64,000 nt of DNA from the NCBI GenBank assembly GCA_965116665.1, contig OZ220709.1, positions 930,001-994,000 of the forward strand, given 5' to 3'. How positions within the stretch are numbered: the stretch's first letter is position 1; every line of letters starts with the position of its first letter. The DNA comes from Aldehydirespirator sp965116665 (GTDB taxonomy: Bacteria > Actinomycetota > Acidimicrobiia > Acidimicrobiales > Aldehydirespiratoraceae). Below the pieces are notes generated by a model. The model was not told the origin of the DNA, made no database searches, and saw only the letters and a list, made by a program, of their open reading frames with translations. The position numbers and the translations under genes were made by a program. Positions 55,457 through 64,000 of this stretch are shown here, piece by piece.

Positions 55457-57175
55457 GTGGGTCCAGTCGAGGGCATAACCCACGAACCCGACGACAAGTG
55501 CCCCGTCGGTGTGTCGGTGAGCGTGGGGCTGCAGGGGGTCCTGCTAGCCATCGCGCCGACGGTACTGACCATGTCGTTGTTCGCTCGGGCCTCGGGTCTC
55601 GGCGAGCGCTACCTGGCCTGGTCGGTCCTCGCGGCCATCATGATCGGCGGCATCGCGACCGCTCTTCAGGCGGCCCGCCTCGGGCGGCTCGGGGGCGGCC
55701 ACAACCTGGTCAGCGGCACCGCCTCCGGCTTCGTGGCCGTCGGACTCGTCGCGGTGAACGAGGCCGGGCTGGAGACGCTGACCACTCTGGTCGTCGTGTC
55801 CTCGGTCCTCCAGCTGGCCCTAGGGGGGTGTCTCAGGCGGCTGCGCCGGATCATCACCCCGGTTGTATCCGGCGTGGTGCTCATGTTGATCTCGGTCGGC
55901 ATCATGCAGGTCGTCGTGGCGAGGCTGGCGGCCTCCGAAGGTGCCCCCGCCCTGGCCGAGCCGGTCGTGGCCGCGGTGACGGTGGCCGGGGCCGCACTCC
56001 TGGGGCTGCGAGCCAAGGGCGTTCTCCGGCTGTGGTCGCCCATGATCGGAGTTCTGGCCGGGTGTGCCGCAGCCGCCGTGTTCGGGCTCTACAGCGCCCA
56101 GCGCGTGGTGGACGCACCGTGGATCGGAGTGCCCGAGCCCTGGCTTCCGGGATTCGACCTGACGCCGGGCCGCCAGTTCTGGGCGCTCCTGCCGATGTTC
56201 CTGATCGTGTCGACGGCGACCGCGATCAAGTCGGTCGGCGGCAGCGTGGCCGTGCAGCGGGTCTCCTGGCGCGAGCCGAGGGTCACCGACTACCGGCTCG
56301 TGCAGGGCGCCGTCAGCGCCAACGGGGTGTGCGGGGTGCTGTCGGGCATCGCGGGGACGCTGCCCACCTGGGGCTTCGAGGCTTCGAGTGTCTCGCTCAC
56401 CAACTTCACCGGCGTCGCGGCGCGCCGGGTGGGGTACGCCATCGGCATCATGCTTGTGGCCCTGACGTTCCTGCCGAAGGTCACGGCGCTGCTGCTGACG
56501 ATTCCCGACCCCGTCATCAGTGCCTACCTGCTGGTGATCATGGGGATGCTCTTCGTGGAGGGTTTCCGTACGGTCCTCCAGGACGGCCTCGAACCCCGCA
56601 AGGCCCTGATCGTCGGCGTCTCGCTCGCGGTCGGGATCGGGTTGCAAGGCGAGAACGCGGTCGCTGATCTCATCGGCGGCACCTGGGGGACGCTGCTCGG
56701 CGACGGGCTGACCATGGGCACGATCACGGCGGTCCTGCTGACAGCGTTCATCGAGGTGAGCGGCGCCCGGCGCAGACGACTCGAACTCGAGCTGCACATG
56801 AATGCGTTGCCGGAGATCGACGAGTTCCTCGAGACTCTTGCGACGAGCATCGGCTGGGATGAGGTTTCCACAGGCCGTCTGCGTTTCGTCGGGGAGGAGG
56901 CGCTGTCGAGCCTGCTGGAGATGAACACCGACGAGGCGCCGCGACGCCTCGTCGTGGTGGCGCGACCGGGAGCCGGCCTCGTCGAACTGGAGTTCCTCGC
57001 CGGGTTGGCGGACGAGAACATCCAGGACCAACTCGCCTATCTGAGCAACCAGACCGACGCGACAGAGCAGCGAGAGGTCTCTCTCCGCCTGCTGAGGCAC
57101 TTTGCATCGGCGGTGCGTCACCGCAAGTACAGCGGCATCGACATCGTGACCGTGGAGGTCGAAGGCTCTCGCTAG
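55457..57175 (+). CDS. NCS2-family nucleobase permease fused to a GHKL-like cytoplasmic domain
   Basis: About 572 residues. The first 430 or so resemble xanthine/uracil permeases: ~14 hydrophobic segments, GGHNLVSGTASGFVAVGL and STATAIKSVGGSVAVQRVSW, then the long loop ending GTLPTWGFEASSVSLTNFTG, and HFP-type IPDPVISAYLLVIMGMLF. The C-terminal 130 residues (from about LELELHMNALPEIDEFLETL) look like an RsbW-type histidine-kinase-like ATPase fold, with RLRFVGEEALSSLLEM at the N-box position, where the Mg-binding Asn is replaced by Ser, and a final strand GIDIVTVEVEG. It probably imports a purine- or pyrimidine-like ring. GTG 55457 was chosen over TTG 55448. No regulator is adjacent. Confidence 0.82.
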   Translation: MGPVEGITHEPDDKCPVGVSVSVGLQGVLLAIAPTVLTMSLFARASGLGERYLAWSVLAAIMIGGIATALQAARLGRLGGGHNLVSGTASGFVAVGLVAVNEAGLETLTTLVVVSSVLQLALGGCLRRLRRIITPVVSGVVLMLISVGIMQVVVARLAASEGAPALAEPVVAAVTVAGAALLGLRAKGVLRLWSPMIGVLAGCAAAAVFGLYSAQRVVDAPWIGVPEPWLPGFDLTPGRQFWALLPMFLIVSTATAIKSVGGSVAVQRVSWREPRVTDYRLVQGAVSANGVCGVLSGIAGTLPTWGFEASSVSLTNFTGVAARRVGYAIGIMLVALTFLPKVTALLLTIPDPVISAYLLVIMGMLFVEGFRTVLQDGLEPRKALIVGVSLAVGIGLQGENAVADLIGGTWGTLLGDGLTMGTITAVLLTAFIEVSGARRRRLELELHMNALPEIDEFLETLATSIGWDEVSTGRLRFVGEEALSSLLEMNTDEAPRRLVVVARPGAGLVELEFLAGLADENIQDQLAYLSNQTDATEQREVSLRLLRHFASAVRHRKYSGIDIVTVEVEGSR

Positions 57176-57182
57176 CGGCGGA

Positions 57183-57521
57183 GGCTGGGCACTCGGAGTC
57201 GTCGAGATCGACCGGTCCACCGTCGCGAAGGCGGCTGTCGCCCCGCGTGGCGATATCGAGCGTTACATCGATCACCGCCAACTCGGAATTGGAACGCACG
57301 CCGGAGAGCGCTACCCGGGCAGGCGTCGAGTGGGGACCCACCTCGGCCGGGGCGTGCTCGGAAAGCAGTTCTGGGCCACGGCCCGTGGCGCGCCGGAACT
57401 GCCCCTGCTGGTGCTGGACCTGGTCGACCACGAATTCGCGAGGGCTGTGCTCGCGGTGAGCGACCCCGAAGTGATCGCCGCGCTGGTCGGCCCGGACTGT
57501 TGGCCGAACCGGGACCCCTGA
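57183..57521 (+). pseudogene. 5'-truncated unidentified gene
   Basis: An open frame with strong GC-rich third-position bias begins within eight bases of the permease stop (GWALGVVEIDRSTVAKAAVA, then APRGDIERYIDHRQLGIG) and runs to TGA 57519-57521. No start codon exists in frame before GTG 57330, and the frame is closed upstream inside the permease gene, so the original 5' end is missing. The 113 remaining codons read like the conserved C-terminal part of an enzyme (GRRRVGTHLGRGVLGKQFW), but I cannot name the family. Translation from GTG 57330 (63 residues) is possible. Confidence 0.55.
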
Positions 57522-57667
57522 CCGTCACGGCGGTCTAGGAGCGGGTAGCTGGCCTTGCTTGCTTGGCCTTGTGGCGTATGGCCGGCTGCGGTTTCGGGCA
57601 TGCCCATGAAGAAACGTTGCTGTAGGAGGTCGGAGAGTTCTTTTGAGTAAAATTATGTTTTTTCAGG

Positions 57668-57695
57668 TTGTGTTGTCGTAAGGATTGGGTAGAGT
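57668..57695 (+). promoter_or_regulatory. Promoter of the DUF222/HNH gene (leaderless)
   Basis: TTGTGT (57668-57673), 16-bp spacer, TAGAGT (57690-57695), then seven bases to the ATG at 57703. It lies in an unusually AT-rich patch (TTTTGAGTAAAATTATGTTT at about 57640). Confidence 0.6.
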
Positions 57696-57702
57696 TGTCT
57701 GC

Positions 57703-59163
57703 ATGGAGCGAACAGGTGTTCTCAACAGGAGGGACGGGCTTGGCGGCGGCGCGGGAACTTCATGTGCGGTTGATCGGGCCAACGGCTCTGCGGTCGTTGC
57801 GGAACCGTCCGTCTGGGAACTGCTGGAGACGGCCGGGGAGGCTCTCCGGTCGGTGTCCTTGGAGGGCCTGAGCGAAGACGAGTTGAGCCGGGTGGTGGCC
57901 GAGACAGGGCGAGTTAAGTCGCTCGCGGACGCCACGACGTTGCGGGCCGTGGGCCGTTTGGAGTCCTTGAGGGCTGGCTCAGCGCGAGAGGCGCTGGTCG
58001 GTGGGGCGAAACTGTCCGGAAGCTCGGCCAAGCGTGTGACTGAGGCGGCGCTTCAGATTGAGGAGATGCCCAATGTCGGTGCGCTGCTGGATTCCGGCGA
58101 GTTGCCCCTGGCGAGCGTGTTCGCGCTGGGGTCGGCGGCCAAGCAGTGCGGGGCATCCGTCGTGGACGGCTCCGATGAGCTGCTGTATCAGGCCGTCACC
58201 CGTGACGCGGGGTCGTTCAGCCGGGTGGCCCGGCGGTTCGGGCAGCGCAACGACCCGACGGCTGGGGGCGACCTGCTCAAGGCGCAGCGGAACAGCCGCA
58301 AGGCCGACCTGTTCGTCGGCAGCGACGGCATGGGCGTGCTGAAGGGCGAGATGGATCCCGTCAGCTTCGGCCTGCTCGAACAGGCGGTCGATGCGCGCAA
58401 GGACTACCTGTGGCGCAAAGACGGCGGGCGTGACGGGACTCCCGACGCGGTCCGCACCAACGGGCAGCGCACGATGGACGCCGTCTTCGAACTGTGCACC
58501 GGTCGCGACGCGCTGACGCATGAGCCGCTCGCGCTCGACGACGGACCTCGGAGTTCGCGGCGACTGCCGCCAGGGAGGATCATCGCCGTGACCGCCGGTG
58601 TAGTGGACGGCACTGACCCCGACGGCTCCTGTGAGATCATCGGAGTGGGTCCCGTGCCGCCGGCAGTGCTCGACAGCATCTCGCCCGATGACCGCCTGGT
58701 GGGAGCGATCTTCGGCGGTAACGGTCAGCCGCTGTGGTTGGGTCGCATGGAGCGGCTCGCCAACCTCGCTCAGTACGTGGCGGTGGCACTCCGAGACCGG
58801 GGCTGCGTGCTGTGCCGGGCGCCGATGCATCGTTGCCGGCTCCACCATGTGGACGAGTGGGACCTCGATGAGGGTCCGACCGACATCGAGAACCTGGTTG
58901 CGCTGTGCGGCCACTGCCACCGGTGGCTGCACCGCAAGCGGCGGCGTGTCGTGCGCAAGGTCGACGTCTACGGAGCGATCAGCTGGTCCACCGCCCCGCG
59001 CGATCCTGCTTCAGGTGACAGGCGTGGCTCGGGTGTGACCGAGCCGGCAGGTGGGCTGAACGGCCATGCCGACCTCGGTCGAGCCGGCGCGCCGATGGGA
59101 GGCCGGACGGGAGTCGGGGTCGGCCCATCGGATCGCGGCCCTCCGACGGCCGGGAGCCGGTGA
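57703..59163 (+). CDS. DUF222/HNH endonuclease-domain protein
   Basis: A 486-residue protein of the REP13E12-like family of Actinomycetota. The alpha-helical DUF222 region spans about 40-330 (ETGRVKSLADATTLRAVGRL, AAKQCG). The C-terminal HNH nuclease has CVLCRAPMHRCRLHHVDEWD (first Cys pair and catalytic His), then ENLVALCGHCHRWLHRKRRR (Asn, second Cys pair, His). The last 60 residues are Gly/Arg-rich and disordered. The family is often multicopy and repeated, and its function is unknown; it has been suspected to be mobile. It follows a truncated gene and an AT-rich patch, which would fit insertion. Confidence 0.9.
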   Translation: MERTGVLNRRDGLGGGAGTSCAVDRANGSAVVAEPSVWELLETAGEALRSVSLEGLSEDELSRVVAETGRVKSLADATTLRAVGRLESLRAGSAREALVGGAKLSGSSAKRVTEAALQIEEMPNVGALLDSGELPLASVFALGSAAKQCGASVVDGSDELLYQAVTRDAGSFSRVARRFGQRNDPTAGGDLLKAQRNSRKADLFVGSDGMGVLKGEMDPVSFGLLEQAVDARKDYLWRKDGGRDGTPDAVRTNGQRTMDAVFELCTGRDALTHEPLALDDGPRSSRRLPPGRIIAVTAGVVDGTDPDGSCEIIGVGPVPPAVLDSISPDDRLVGAIFGGNGQPLWLGRMERLANLAQYVAVALRDRGCVLCRAPMHRCRLHHVDEWDLDEGPTDIENLVALCGHCHRWLHRKRRRVVRKVDVYGAISWSTAPRDPASGDRRGSGVTEPAGGLNGHADLGRAGAPMGGRTGVGVGPSDRGPPTAGSR

Positions 59164-59219
59164 TGGCGTGGCGGCTGATGGTGCCGAGACGGCAGGGCGT
59201 GGTTGTCTGTGTCCGGCCT

Positions 59220-59236
59220 GGGGCGACCGTCGCCCC
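59220..59236 (+). terminator. Possible hairpin after the DUF222/HNH gene
   Basis: GGGGCGA-CCG-TCGCCCC is a perfect 7-bp stem with a three-base loop, 57 bp after the stop. No U-tract follows. The rest of the 59164-59413 spacer holds no other convincing gene; it must contain the topoisomerase promoter, not clearly recognisable. Confidence 0.35.
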
Positions 59237-59413
59237 TTCGCCAGCTCTGGCAACGCTACGGCCTCGACCAGGACCGTCGGGGTCACCGAACCCTCAAGCC
59301 TCAGCCGCTACCGTCAATCCTGTAAGTGAGCCGCACTTCACTCCCCGTCGGGCAAGGCCCGCGGTGGTATGCGGAGCACCCGAAGCCTCGAGAAGAAGAG
59401 CCCGGAGACGACT

Positions 59414-61945
59414 GTGTCACCACAACAGCAACTGACGACTGCGACCCTCGATCCGGTCCCGGCCCGCTATGTCGAGGACATTCCCGTCGCCGAGGAGATG
59501 AGCGACTCGTTCCTCGCCTACGCGCTGTCGGTTATCACCTCCCGAGCCATCCCCGACGTGCGGGACGGTCTCAAGCCCGTCCAGCGGCGGGTGCTGTGGT
59601 CGATGCTGCAGATGGGGCTGCGGCCCGGAACGCCGTACCGCAAGTCGGCCCGCGTGGTCGGCGACACCATGGGCCGCTACCACCCCCACGGCGATGCCGC
59701 CATCTACGACACCCTCGTGCGCATGGGCCAGGACTTCAGCCGCATGGTGACGCTGGTGGACCCGCAGGGCAACTTCGGCAGCCTCGACGACCCGCCCGCG
59801 GCGGCCCGCTACACCGAATGCCGCCTGAGCGAGGCCGCCATGGACATGGTCGGCGAGCTCGACGAGGACACCGTCGACTTCCGGCCCACCTACGACGGTG
59901 AGGACAGCGAGCCGGTCGTGCTGCCGGCCGCGCTTCCCAACCTGCTGGTCAACGGCACCGCGGGCATCGCGGTCGGCATGGCCACAACCATGCTGCCCCA
60001 CAACCTGGCCGAGGTCGGCGCAGCCATCGAGCTGGTGATGAGCAAGCAGCCGAGCGACGCTGCTTCCGATGCAGCGTCGCCGGGTGGCGCCAAGCCGGCC
60101 CGAAGGCGCAGGGCGAGGCCGGCAACCGAGGAACTCATGGAAGTCCTGCCCGGACCCGACTTCCCCGGTGGGGGCATCGTTGTCACCGATGAGGGTCTGA
60201 GAGCGGCCTACGACACCGGCAGGGGATCGATCAGGGTGCGGGCCAGGGCCAGCATCGAGGCCGTGACCCGCCGCCGCCAGGCGGTGATCGTCACCGAGCT
60301 GCCCCATCTCGTGGGTCCCGAACGGGTGGTCTCCCGGATCACCGAGCTGGTCGGGGCCGGCCGGCTGCAGAGCGTCGCCGGCATCGCCGACCTGAGCGAC
60401 ATGGAAGGCCTGCGCCTCCAGATCGACCTGAAGCCCGGAGTCGACCCCGACGCCGCGCTCTCCGAGCTCTACCGGCTCACGCCGCTGGAGGAGGCCGTCA
60501 GCGTCAACAACGTGGTGCTGGTCGACGGCGTGCCCACCACCGTCGGGCTCCGGGAGCTGTGCGAGCACTACGTGGCCCATCGACTCGATGTGGTGGTGCG
60601 TCGCACCCGCTACCGGCTGCGACGGGCCGATGAGCGGCTGCACATCGTGGAGGGCCTGCTCGCCGCCCTCGACAACATCGACGACGTGGTGGCGCTGATC
60701 CGAGGCTCCCAGGACGCCGCGGAGGCCCGTGACGGGCTCATGGCGCGCTATGGGCTCACCGACGTTCAGGCCAGCCACATACTCGACATGGCGCTGCGGC
60801 GGCTCACGGCGCTGGAGCGCCAGAAGCTCGATGACGAGGCCGCCCGGCTCCGAGGCGACATCGAGGATCTGAAGGAGATCCTCTCCAGCCGCCGCCGCCA
60901 GCGCGCCATCGTACGTAGTGAGCTTCGACGGATCGTCGAGGATCACGGAAGGCCACGGCGCAGCCGGATCGTCGCGGCCGAAGTCCTGGAGCTGCAGTCC
61001 GCCAGCCGTTCAGACGGCGGCGGTGCCTCAACGGCCTCCTTCGAGCCGGCCGAGGCGGGACCTGATCTACCCTGCGTGGTGACGGTGTCGACGACCGGCA
61101 ACATCGGTCGGGCCTCCTTGAAGGGGCAGCGGCGGGCGTCGCCGGGGCGTCACGACCTGATTGCCGCCAGGGCCGTTGCCTCGACCGGCTCGCCGGTGGC
61201 CTCGGTCACTTCGGCCGGGCGGGTGTTCGAGGTGCTCGGCGGCGAGGTCGAAGAGACGTCCAACCGCGTGCGGGGCGTTGATGCTTCCACCGTCTTCGGC
61301 CTGGAATCCGGCGAGACGGTCCTGGCCCTCGTCGCCGGCGGGAACGACAGGCTGGTGATGGTCACCGCCGGTGGCACCATCAAGCGGCTCGACGCCGACG
61401 AGGTGCTCGGCTCGCCTCCGGGGTCGTCATTGATCGCGTTGGGAGCGAATGACCGTGTCGCCTGCGCCTTCACCGCCCCCGAGGACAGGGATGTGGTGAT
61501 CGCAGCCAGCGACGGTCGGGCCCTGCGCCTGGAGGCGTCGTCAGTGAGGCTCCAGCGCCGGGCCGCGGCGGGAATGGCGGGCATCAAGTTGCGCGAGGGC
61601 TCCGTCCCGGTGGGCGCCGGCGCCGTCCTCGATGACGCCGCGCTGGTCTTGGCAACGGACGCGGGTCCCGGCAGGAGCGGGATCAAGGTCACCCCCTGCT
61701 CGGAGTTGCCGACCCAGGGCAGGGGCACCCAGGGCGTCCTGGTGGTCAAGCTGCTGCCCGTCGAGTCTGTGGTGGCCGCGGCGGTCGGTCCGGCCGAGGG
61801 CATGCTGGCCCTGATGGGACAGGACGACAATCCGCGCCGGATCGATCCCCACCCCGTGCCCGTGCGAGTGGCCCCCACGGCCCGCTATCGCTCACCGCAA
61901 CGCAGTGATCGGCGCATACATGTGCTGGCCCCGGGGAGGTGGTGA
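59414..61945 (+). CDS. Type IIA topoisomerase subunit A (ParC/GyrA-like)
   Basis: An 843-residue breakage-reunion subunit. The QRR-type winged helix is DGLKPVQRRVLWSMLQMG, the Ser/Asp quinolone region reads HPHGDAAIYDTLVRMGQDF and the catalytic Tyr133 is in AARYTECRLS. A basic insertion (GGAKPARRRRARPA) sits in the tower region. The C-terminal beta-pinwheel has several blades (TTGNIGR, TSAGRVFEV, TAGGTIKR), but the GyrA-box heptad QRRGGKG is only QRRASPG, favouring relaxing/decatenating (topo IV-like) action. GTG 59414 has GGAG upstream; ATG 59369 is in frame. Subunit B starts four bases after its stop. Confidence 0.88.
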   Translation: MSPQQQLTTATLDPVPARYVEDIPVAEEMSDSFLAYALSVITSRAIPDVRDGLKPVQRRVLWSMLQMGLRPGTPYRKSARVVGDTMGRYHPHGDAAIYDTLVRMGQDFSRMVTLVDPQGNFGSLDDPPAAARYTECRLSEAAMDMVGELDEDTVDFRPTYDGEDSEPVVLPAALPNLLVNGTAGIAVGMATTMLPHNLAEVGAAIELVMSKQPSDAASDAASPGGAKPARRRRARPATEELMEVLPGPDFPGGGIVVTDEGLRAAYDTGRGSIRVRARASIEAVTRRRQAVIVTELPHLVGPERVVSRITELVGAGRLQSVAGIADLSDMEGLRLQIDLKPGVDPDAALSELYRLTPLEEAVSVNNVVLVDGVPTTVGLRELCEHYVAHRLDVVVRRTRYRLRRADERLHIVEGLLAALDNIDDVVALIRGSQDAAEARDGLMARYGLTDVQASHILDMALRRLTALERQKLDDEAARLRGDIEDLKEILSSRRRQRAIVRSELRRIVEDHGRPRRSRIVAAEVLELQSASRSDGGGASTASFEPAEAGPDLPCVVTVSTTGNIGRASLKGQRRASPGRHDLIAARAVASTGSPVASVTSAGRVFEVLGGEVEETSNRVRGVDASTVFGLESGETVLALVAGGNDRLVMVTAGGTIKRLDADEVLGSPPGSSLIALGANDRVACAFTAPEDRDVVIAASDGRALRLEASSVRLQRRAAAGMAGIKLREGSVPVGAGAVLDDAALVLATDAGPGRSGIKVTPCSELPTQGRGTQGVLVVKLLPVESVVAAAVGPAEGMLALMGQDDNPRRIDPHPVPVRVAPTARYRSPQRSDRRIHVLAPGRW

Positions 61946-61949
61946 GGAA

Positions 61950-64000
61950 GTGGCACCCTCCGACCCGACGGCTGGAGCAGCCACCGAGATGACCCTGCCG
62001 TTGACGCCGGGCGACGTCGCCGACCCGGCCACCGACGTTCAGCCCCGTTCCCGGGCGGGCTCATCCAATGGAGCGAACCGTGGAGCGGCTCGCCCCGGCG
62101 GAGCCTCCAACGGCCGCCATCCCGACGGCTCCGCAGGCTCGGGCGGTTCCGTCCCCGCGGCCGCCGGCGCCGTAGATGCCTACGACGCCGACTCCATTGA
62201 GACGCTCGAGGGCCTCGAGGCCGTCCGCAAGCGTCCGGCCATGTACATCGGCGGCAACGGCTCCGAGGGTCTAATGCACCTCGTTTGGGAGATCGTGGAC
62301 AACGCCGTCGACGAGGCCGCCGCCGGCTTCGCCACCAAGGTTGGAGTGACGCTGCACCGCAACGGATCGGTCGAGGTGACCGACAACGGCCGCGGCATTC
62401 CCGTCAACAAGCATCCCGAACGAGATGTGTCAGCCCTCGAAGTGGTGTTCACCGAACTGCACGCGGGCGGGAAGTTCGGCGAGGGCGCCTACAAGGCGTC
62501 GGGAGGGCTGCACGGCGTGGGAGCCTCAGTCGTCAATGCCCTGTCGACCCGTCTCGACGTGGAAGTTCGCCGCGACGGGTACGTCAACGAACTGAGCTTC
62601 TCGAACCAGGTGCCCGGCCACTTCGTCGGGGGCAAGTTCCGGGCCAGCAGCGATGTGCGGCCGGTGACCCGGCGAACCAAGGCGACTGGTACCACCGTCC
62701 GGTTCTGGCCCGACATGGCTCTGTTCCACCCCGAGGCCGGCATCGACGCCGATGAGGTGCGCCGCCGGGTCCGCCAGATGTGCTTCCTGGTTCCCGGCCT
62801 GAAGACGACTGTGGACGACCGCCGTCCCGGCGCGGAGGGCGAACCCTTCGTCTTCGTGAGCAGGGGCGGCCTCGCCGACATGGTCAGGGAGCGCTCGGAG
62901 AGCACCGGGGAGGATGCCGTGAGCGGCGTGATCACCGCCAACGGCATCGAGACGTTCACCGAGAAGGTCCCTGTCGACGGGAGGATCACCGAAGTAGAGC
63001 GTGAGTGCACGGTCGACATCGCGCTGCGATGGATCGCGGGATACGACAGCGACGTGGTGTCATTCGTGAACACGATCCCCACCGCTCTGGGAGGCACCCA
63101 CCTTGCCGGTTTCGACAAGGCCCTCACGCGAGTGGTGAACAGTGTGCTGCTGAAGGACAACCGGAAGCTGGCCCGGCTGGCCCGTGATTCCCGCGGCGGA
63201 GCGGGAGCAAGGAACGGTAAGACCAATGCCACCAAGGACGATGTGCGCGAGGGTTTGGTCGCTGCGGTCAAGGTGACCTTCTCCGAGCCGCAGTTCCGGG
63301 GTCAGACCAAGCAGGAGCTGGGCACGCCCGCGGTCGAGGGCATCGCTGCCCGGGTCACCTACGAGCAACTGAAGGAGTGGTTCGAGCCCGGCGGGGGACC
63401 GCGGACTCAGGTCAAGGCCATAAGCGACAAGGTGGCCGCCGCGGTGACGAGCCGGGTCGCGTCCAAGCAGATGCTCGACAACAAGCGCAAGGCGGCGAGC
63501 CTCGGCTCTACCGGCATGCCCGACAAGCTGGCCGACTGCCGCATCCACGGCGACCGAGCCGAGCTGGTCCTCGTGGAGGGAGACTCGGCCGCCGGTCCGG
63601 CCAAGCGGGGCCGGGACTCAGAGTTCATGGCCATACTGCCGCTGCGGGGCAAGATCGTGAACGCAGCCAAGGCGAGCCCCAAACAGGTGCTCGACAATGC
63701 CGAGGCGCAGGCCATCTTCACCGCCATGGGCGCGGGTGCGGGAGACGCCTTCGACATCGAAGCTGCCCGCTACGGCCGCATCGTCATCCTCTGTGACGCC
63801 GACGTCGACGGCAGCCACATCCGCTGCCTCCTGTTGACGCTGATCCACGGCTACATGAGGGAGATGCTTGCGCAGGGCCGGGTCTTCTCGGCCCAGCCGC
63901 CGCTCTACACCGCCCGCGTGGGCGACCGGACCCTGCGGGCCTTCTCCGACGAGGAGCGAGACCGGATGACGGCCGAGCTGGCCCGAGGCAGGCGCCGCCG
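61950..64000 (+). CDS. Type IIA topoisomerase subunit B (ParE/GyrB-like), 3' end outside window
   Basis: The first 683 residues are visible. After an unusual N-terminal extension of about 76 residues rich in Ser, Gly and Ala, the GHKL ATPase begins (YDADSIETLEGLEAVRKRPA): WEIVDNAVDEAAAG with the Mg-binding Asn, DNGRGIPV, GGLHGVGASVVNALS and the transducer Lys in QTKQELG. TOPRIM motifs are LVEGDSAAGPAKRGRD and DADVDGSHI. GTG 61950 is the likely start; ATG 61989 is an alternative. No stop occurs before the edge. With subunit A it forms the A2B2 enzyme; whether the cell has a separate gyrase cannot be seen here. Confidence 0.9.
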   Translation, partial: MAPSDPTAGAATEMTLPLTPGDVADPATDVQPRSRAGSSNGANRGAARPGGASNGRHPDGSAGSGGSVPAAAGAVDAYDADSIETLEGLEAVRKRPAMYIGGNGSEGLMHLVWEIVDNAVDEAAAGFATKVGVTLHRNGSVEVTDNGRGIPVNKHPERDVSALEVVFTELHAGGKFGEGAYKASGGLHGVGASVVNALSTRLDVEVRRDGYVNELSFSNQVPGHFVGGKFRASSDVRPVTRRTKATGTTVRFWPDMALFHPEAGIDADEVRRRVRQMCFLVPGLKTTVDDRRPGAEGEPFVFVSRGGLADMVRERSESTGEDAVSGVITANGIETFTEKVPVDGRITEVERECTVDIALRWIAGYDSDVVSFVNTIPTALGGTHLAGFDKALTRVVNSVLLKDNRKLARLARDSRGGAGARNGKTNATKDDVREGLVAAVKVTFSEPQFRGQTKQELGTPAVEGIAARVTYEQLKEWFEPGGGPRTQVKAISDKVAAAVTSRVASKQMLDNKRKAASLGSTGMPDKLADCRIHGDRAELVLVEGDSAAGPAKRGRDSEFMAILPLRGKIVNAAKASPKQVLDNAEAQAIFTAMGAGAGDAFDIEAARYGRIVILCDADVDGSHIRCLLLTLIHGYMREMLAQGRVFSAQPPLYTARVGDRTLRAFSDEERDRMTAELARGRRR

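Overview
The window is about 64 kb of very GC-rich, densely packed bacterial chromosome. A mycothiol-dependent maleylpyruvate isomerase-like enzyme, a DUF3516-type helicase, a DUF222/HNH nuclease, IpdAB-type steroid enzymes and many promoters sitting directly on start codons point to an Actinomycetota member, most plausibly Acidimicrobiia or a relative. The class is inference. I see no rRNA, tRNA, CRISPR array, transposase or phage module.

Regions. 0-6.7 kb: a secreted protein (cut by the left edge), three short-chain dehydrogenases (SDRs), ipdA-ipdB, a low-molecular-weight phosphatase, a DinB/MDMPI enzyme and a VC0807-like membrane protein, often joined by 4-nt start/stop overlaps. 6.7-9.2 kb: one helicase gene, apparently 3'-truncated, enclosed by 114-bp inverted repeats. 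9.2-13.3 kb: tandemly duplicated MFS transporters, a ferredoxin, two paralogous cupins and RidA. 13.4-19.5 kb: a molybdenum hydroxylase operon with one FAD subunit, one 2Fe-2S subunit and two large subunits. 19.5-22.6 kb: a secreted fibronectin-III/HExxH protein flanked by a leftover large-subunit 3' end. 22.7-30.2 kb: a LacI-type regulator, a promoter/operator and a complete carbohydrate ABC importer with a GH63-like glycosidase; one permease carries a two-domain SH3b-like insertion. 30.2-37.1 kb (minus strand): a Liv-type importer, a barbiturase/cyanuric-acid-hydrolase family enzyme and a Rieske oxygenase. 37.2-38.8 kb: a PPOX-family protein followed by gene wreckage. 38.8-47.9 kb: a Rieske protein, a two-subunit ring-hydroxylating oxygenase, a heme-oxygenase-like enzyme, hydrolases, a VOC protein, an SDR and a P450. 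47.9-55.4 kb: a relic of the repeat family, an ABC-2 exporter, a hydrolase, NUDIX, CaiB, NTF2-like, a second P450 and DUF1330. 55.4-57.5 kb: an NCS2 permease fused to a GHKL-like tail, then a truncated gene. 57.7-59.2 kb: DUF222/HNH. 59.4-64 kb: the A and B subunits of a type IIA topoisomerase, B cut by the right edge.

Together the accessory genes suit a heterotroph living on steroid-like, aromatic or N-heterocyclic compounds and on glycosides. IpdAB, two 3-alpha-HSD-like SDRs, two P450s and a CaiB transferase fit steroid or isoprenoid breakdown. The Mo-hydroxylases, NCS2 permease, Liv importer and ring-opening amidohydrolase suggest uptake, hydroxylation and opening of heterocycles. The LacI operon looks like a regulated uptake-and-hydrolysis route for a glycoside such as glucosylglycerate.

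The most unusual items are the inverted-repeat-flanked truncated helicase and its relic copy at 47.9 kb, the SH3b-like insertion in an ABC permease, the permease-GHKL fusion, the importer/ring-opening/Rieske operon, and several small tandem duplications that land on translation starts or gene ends.
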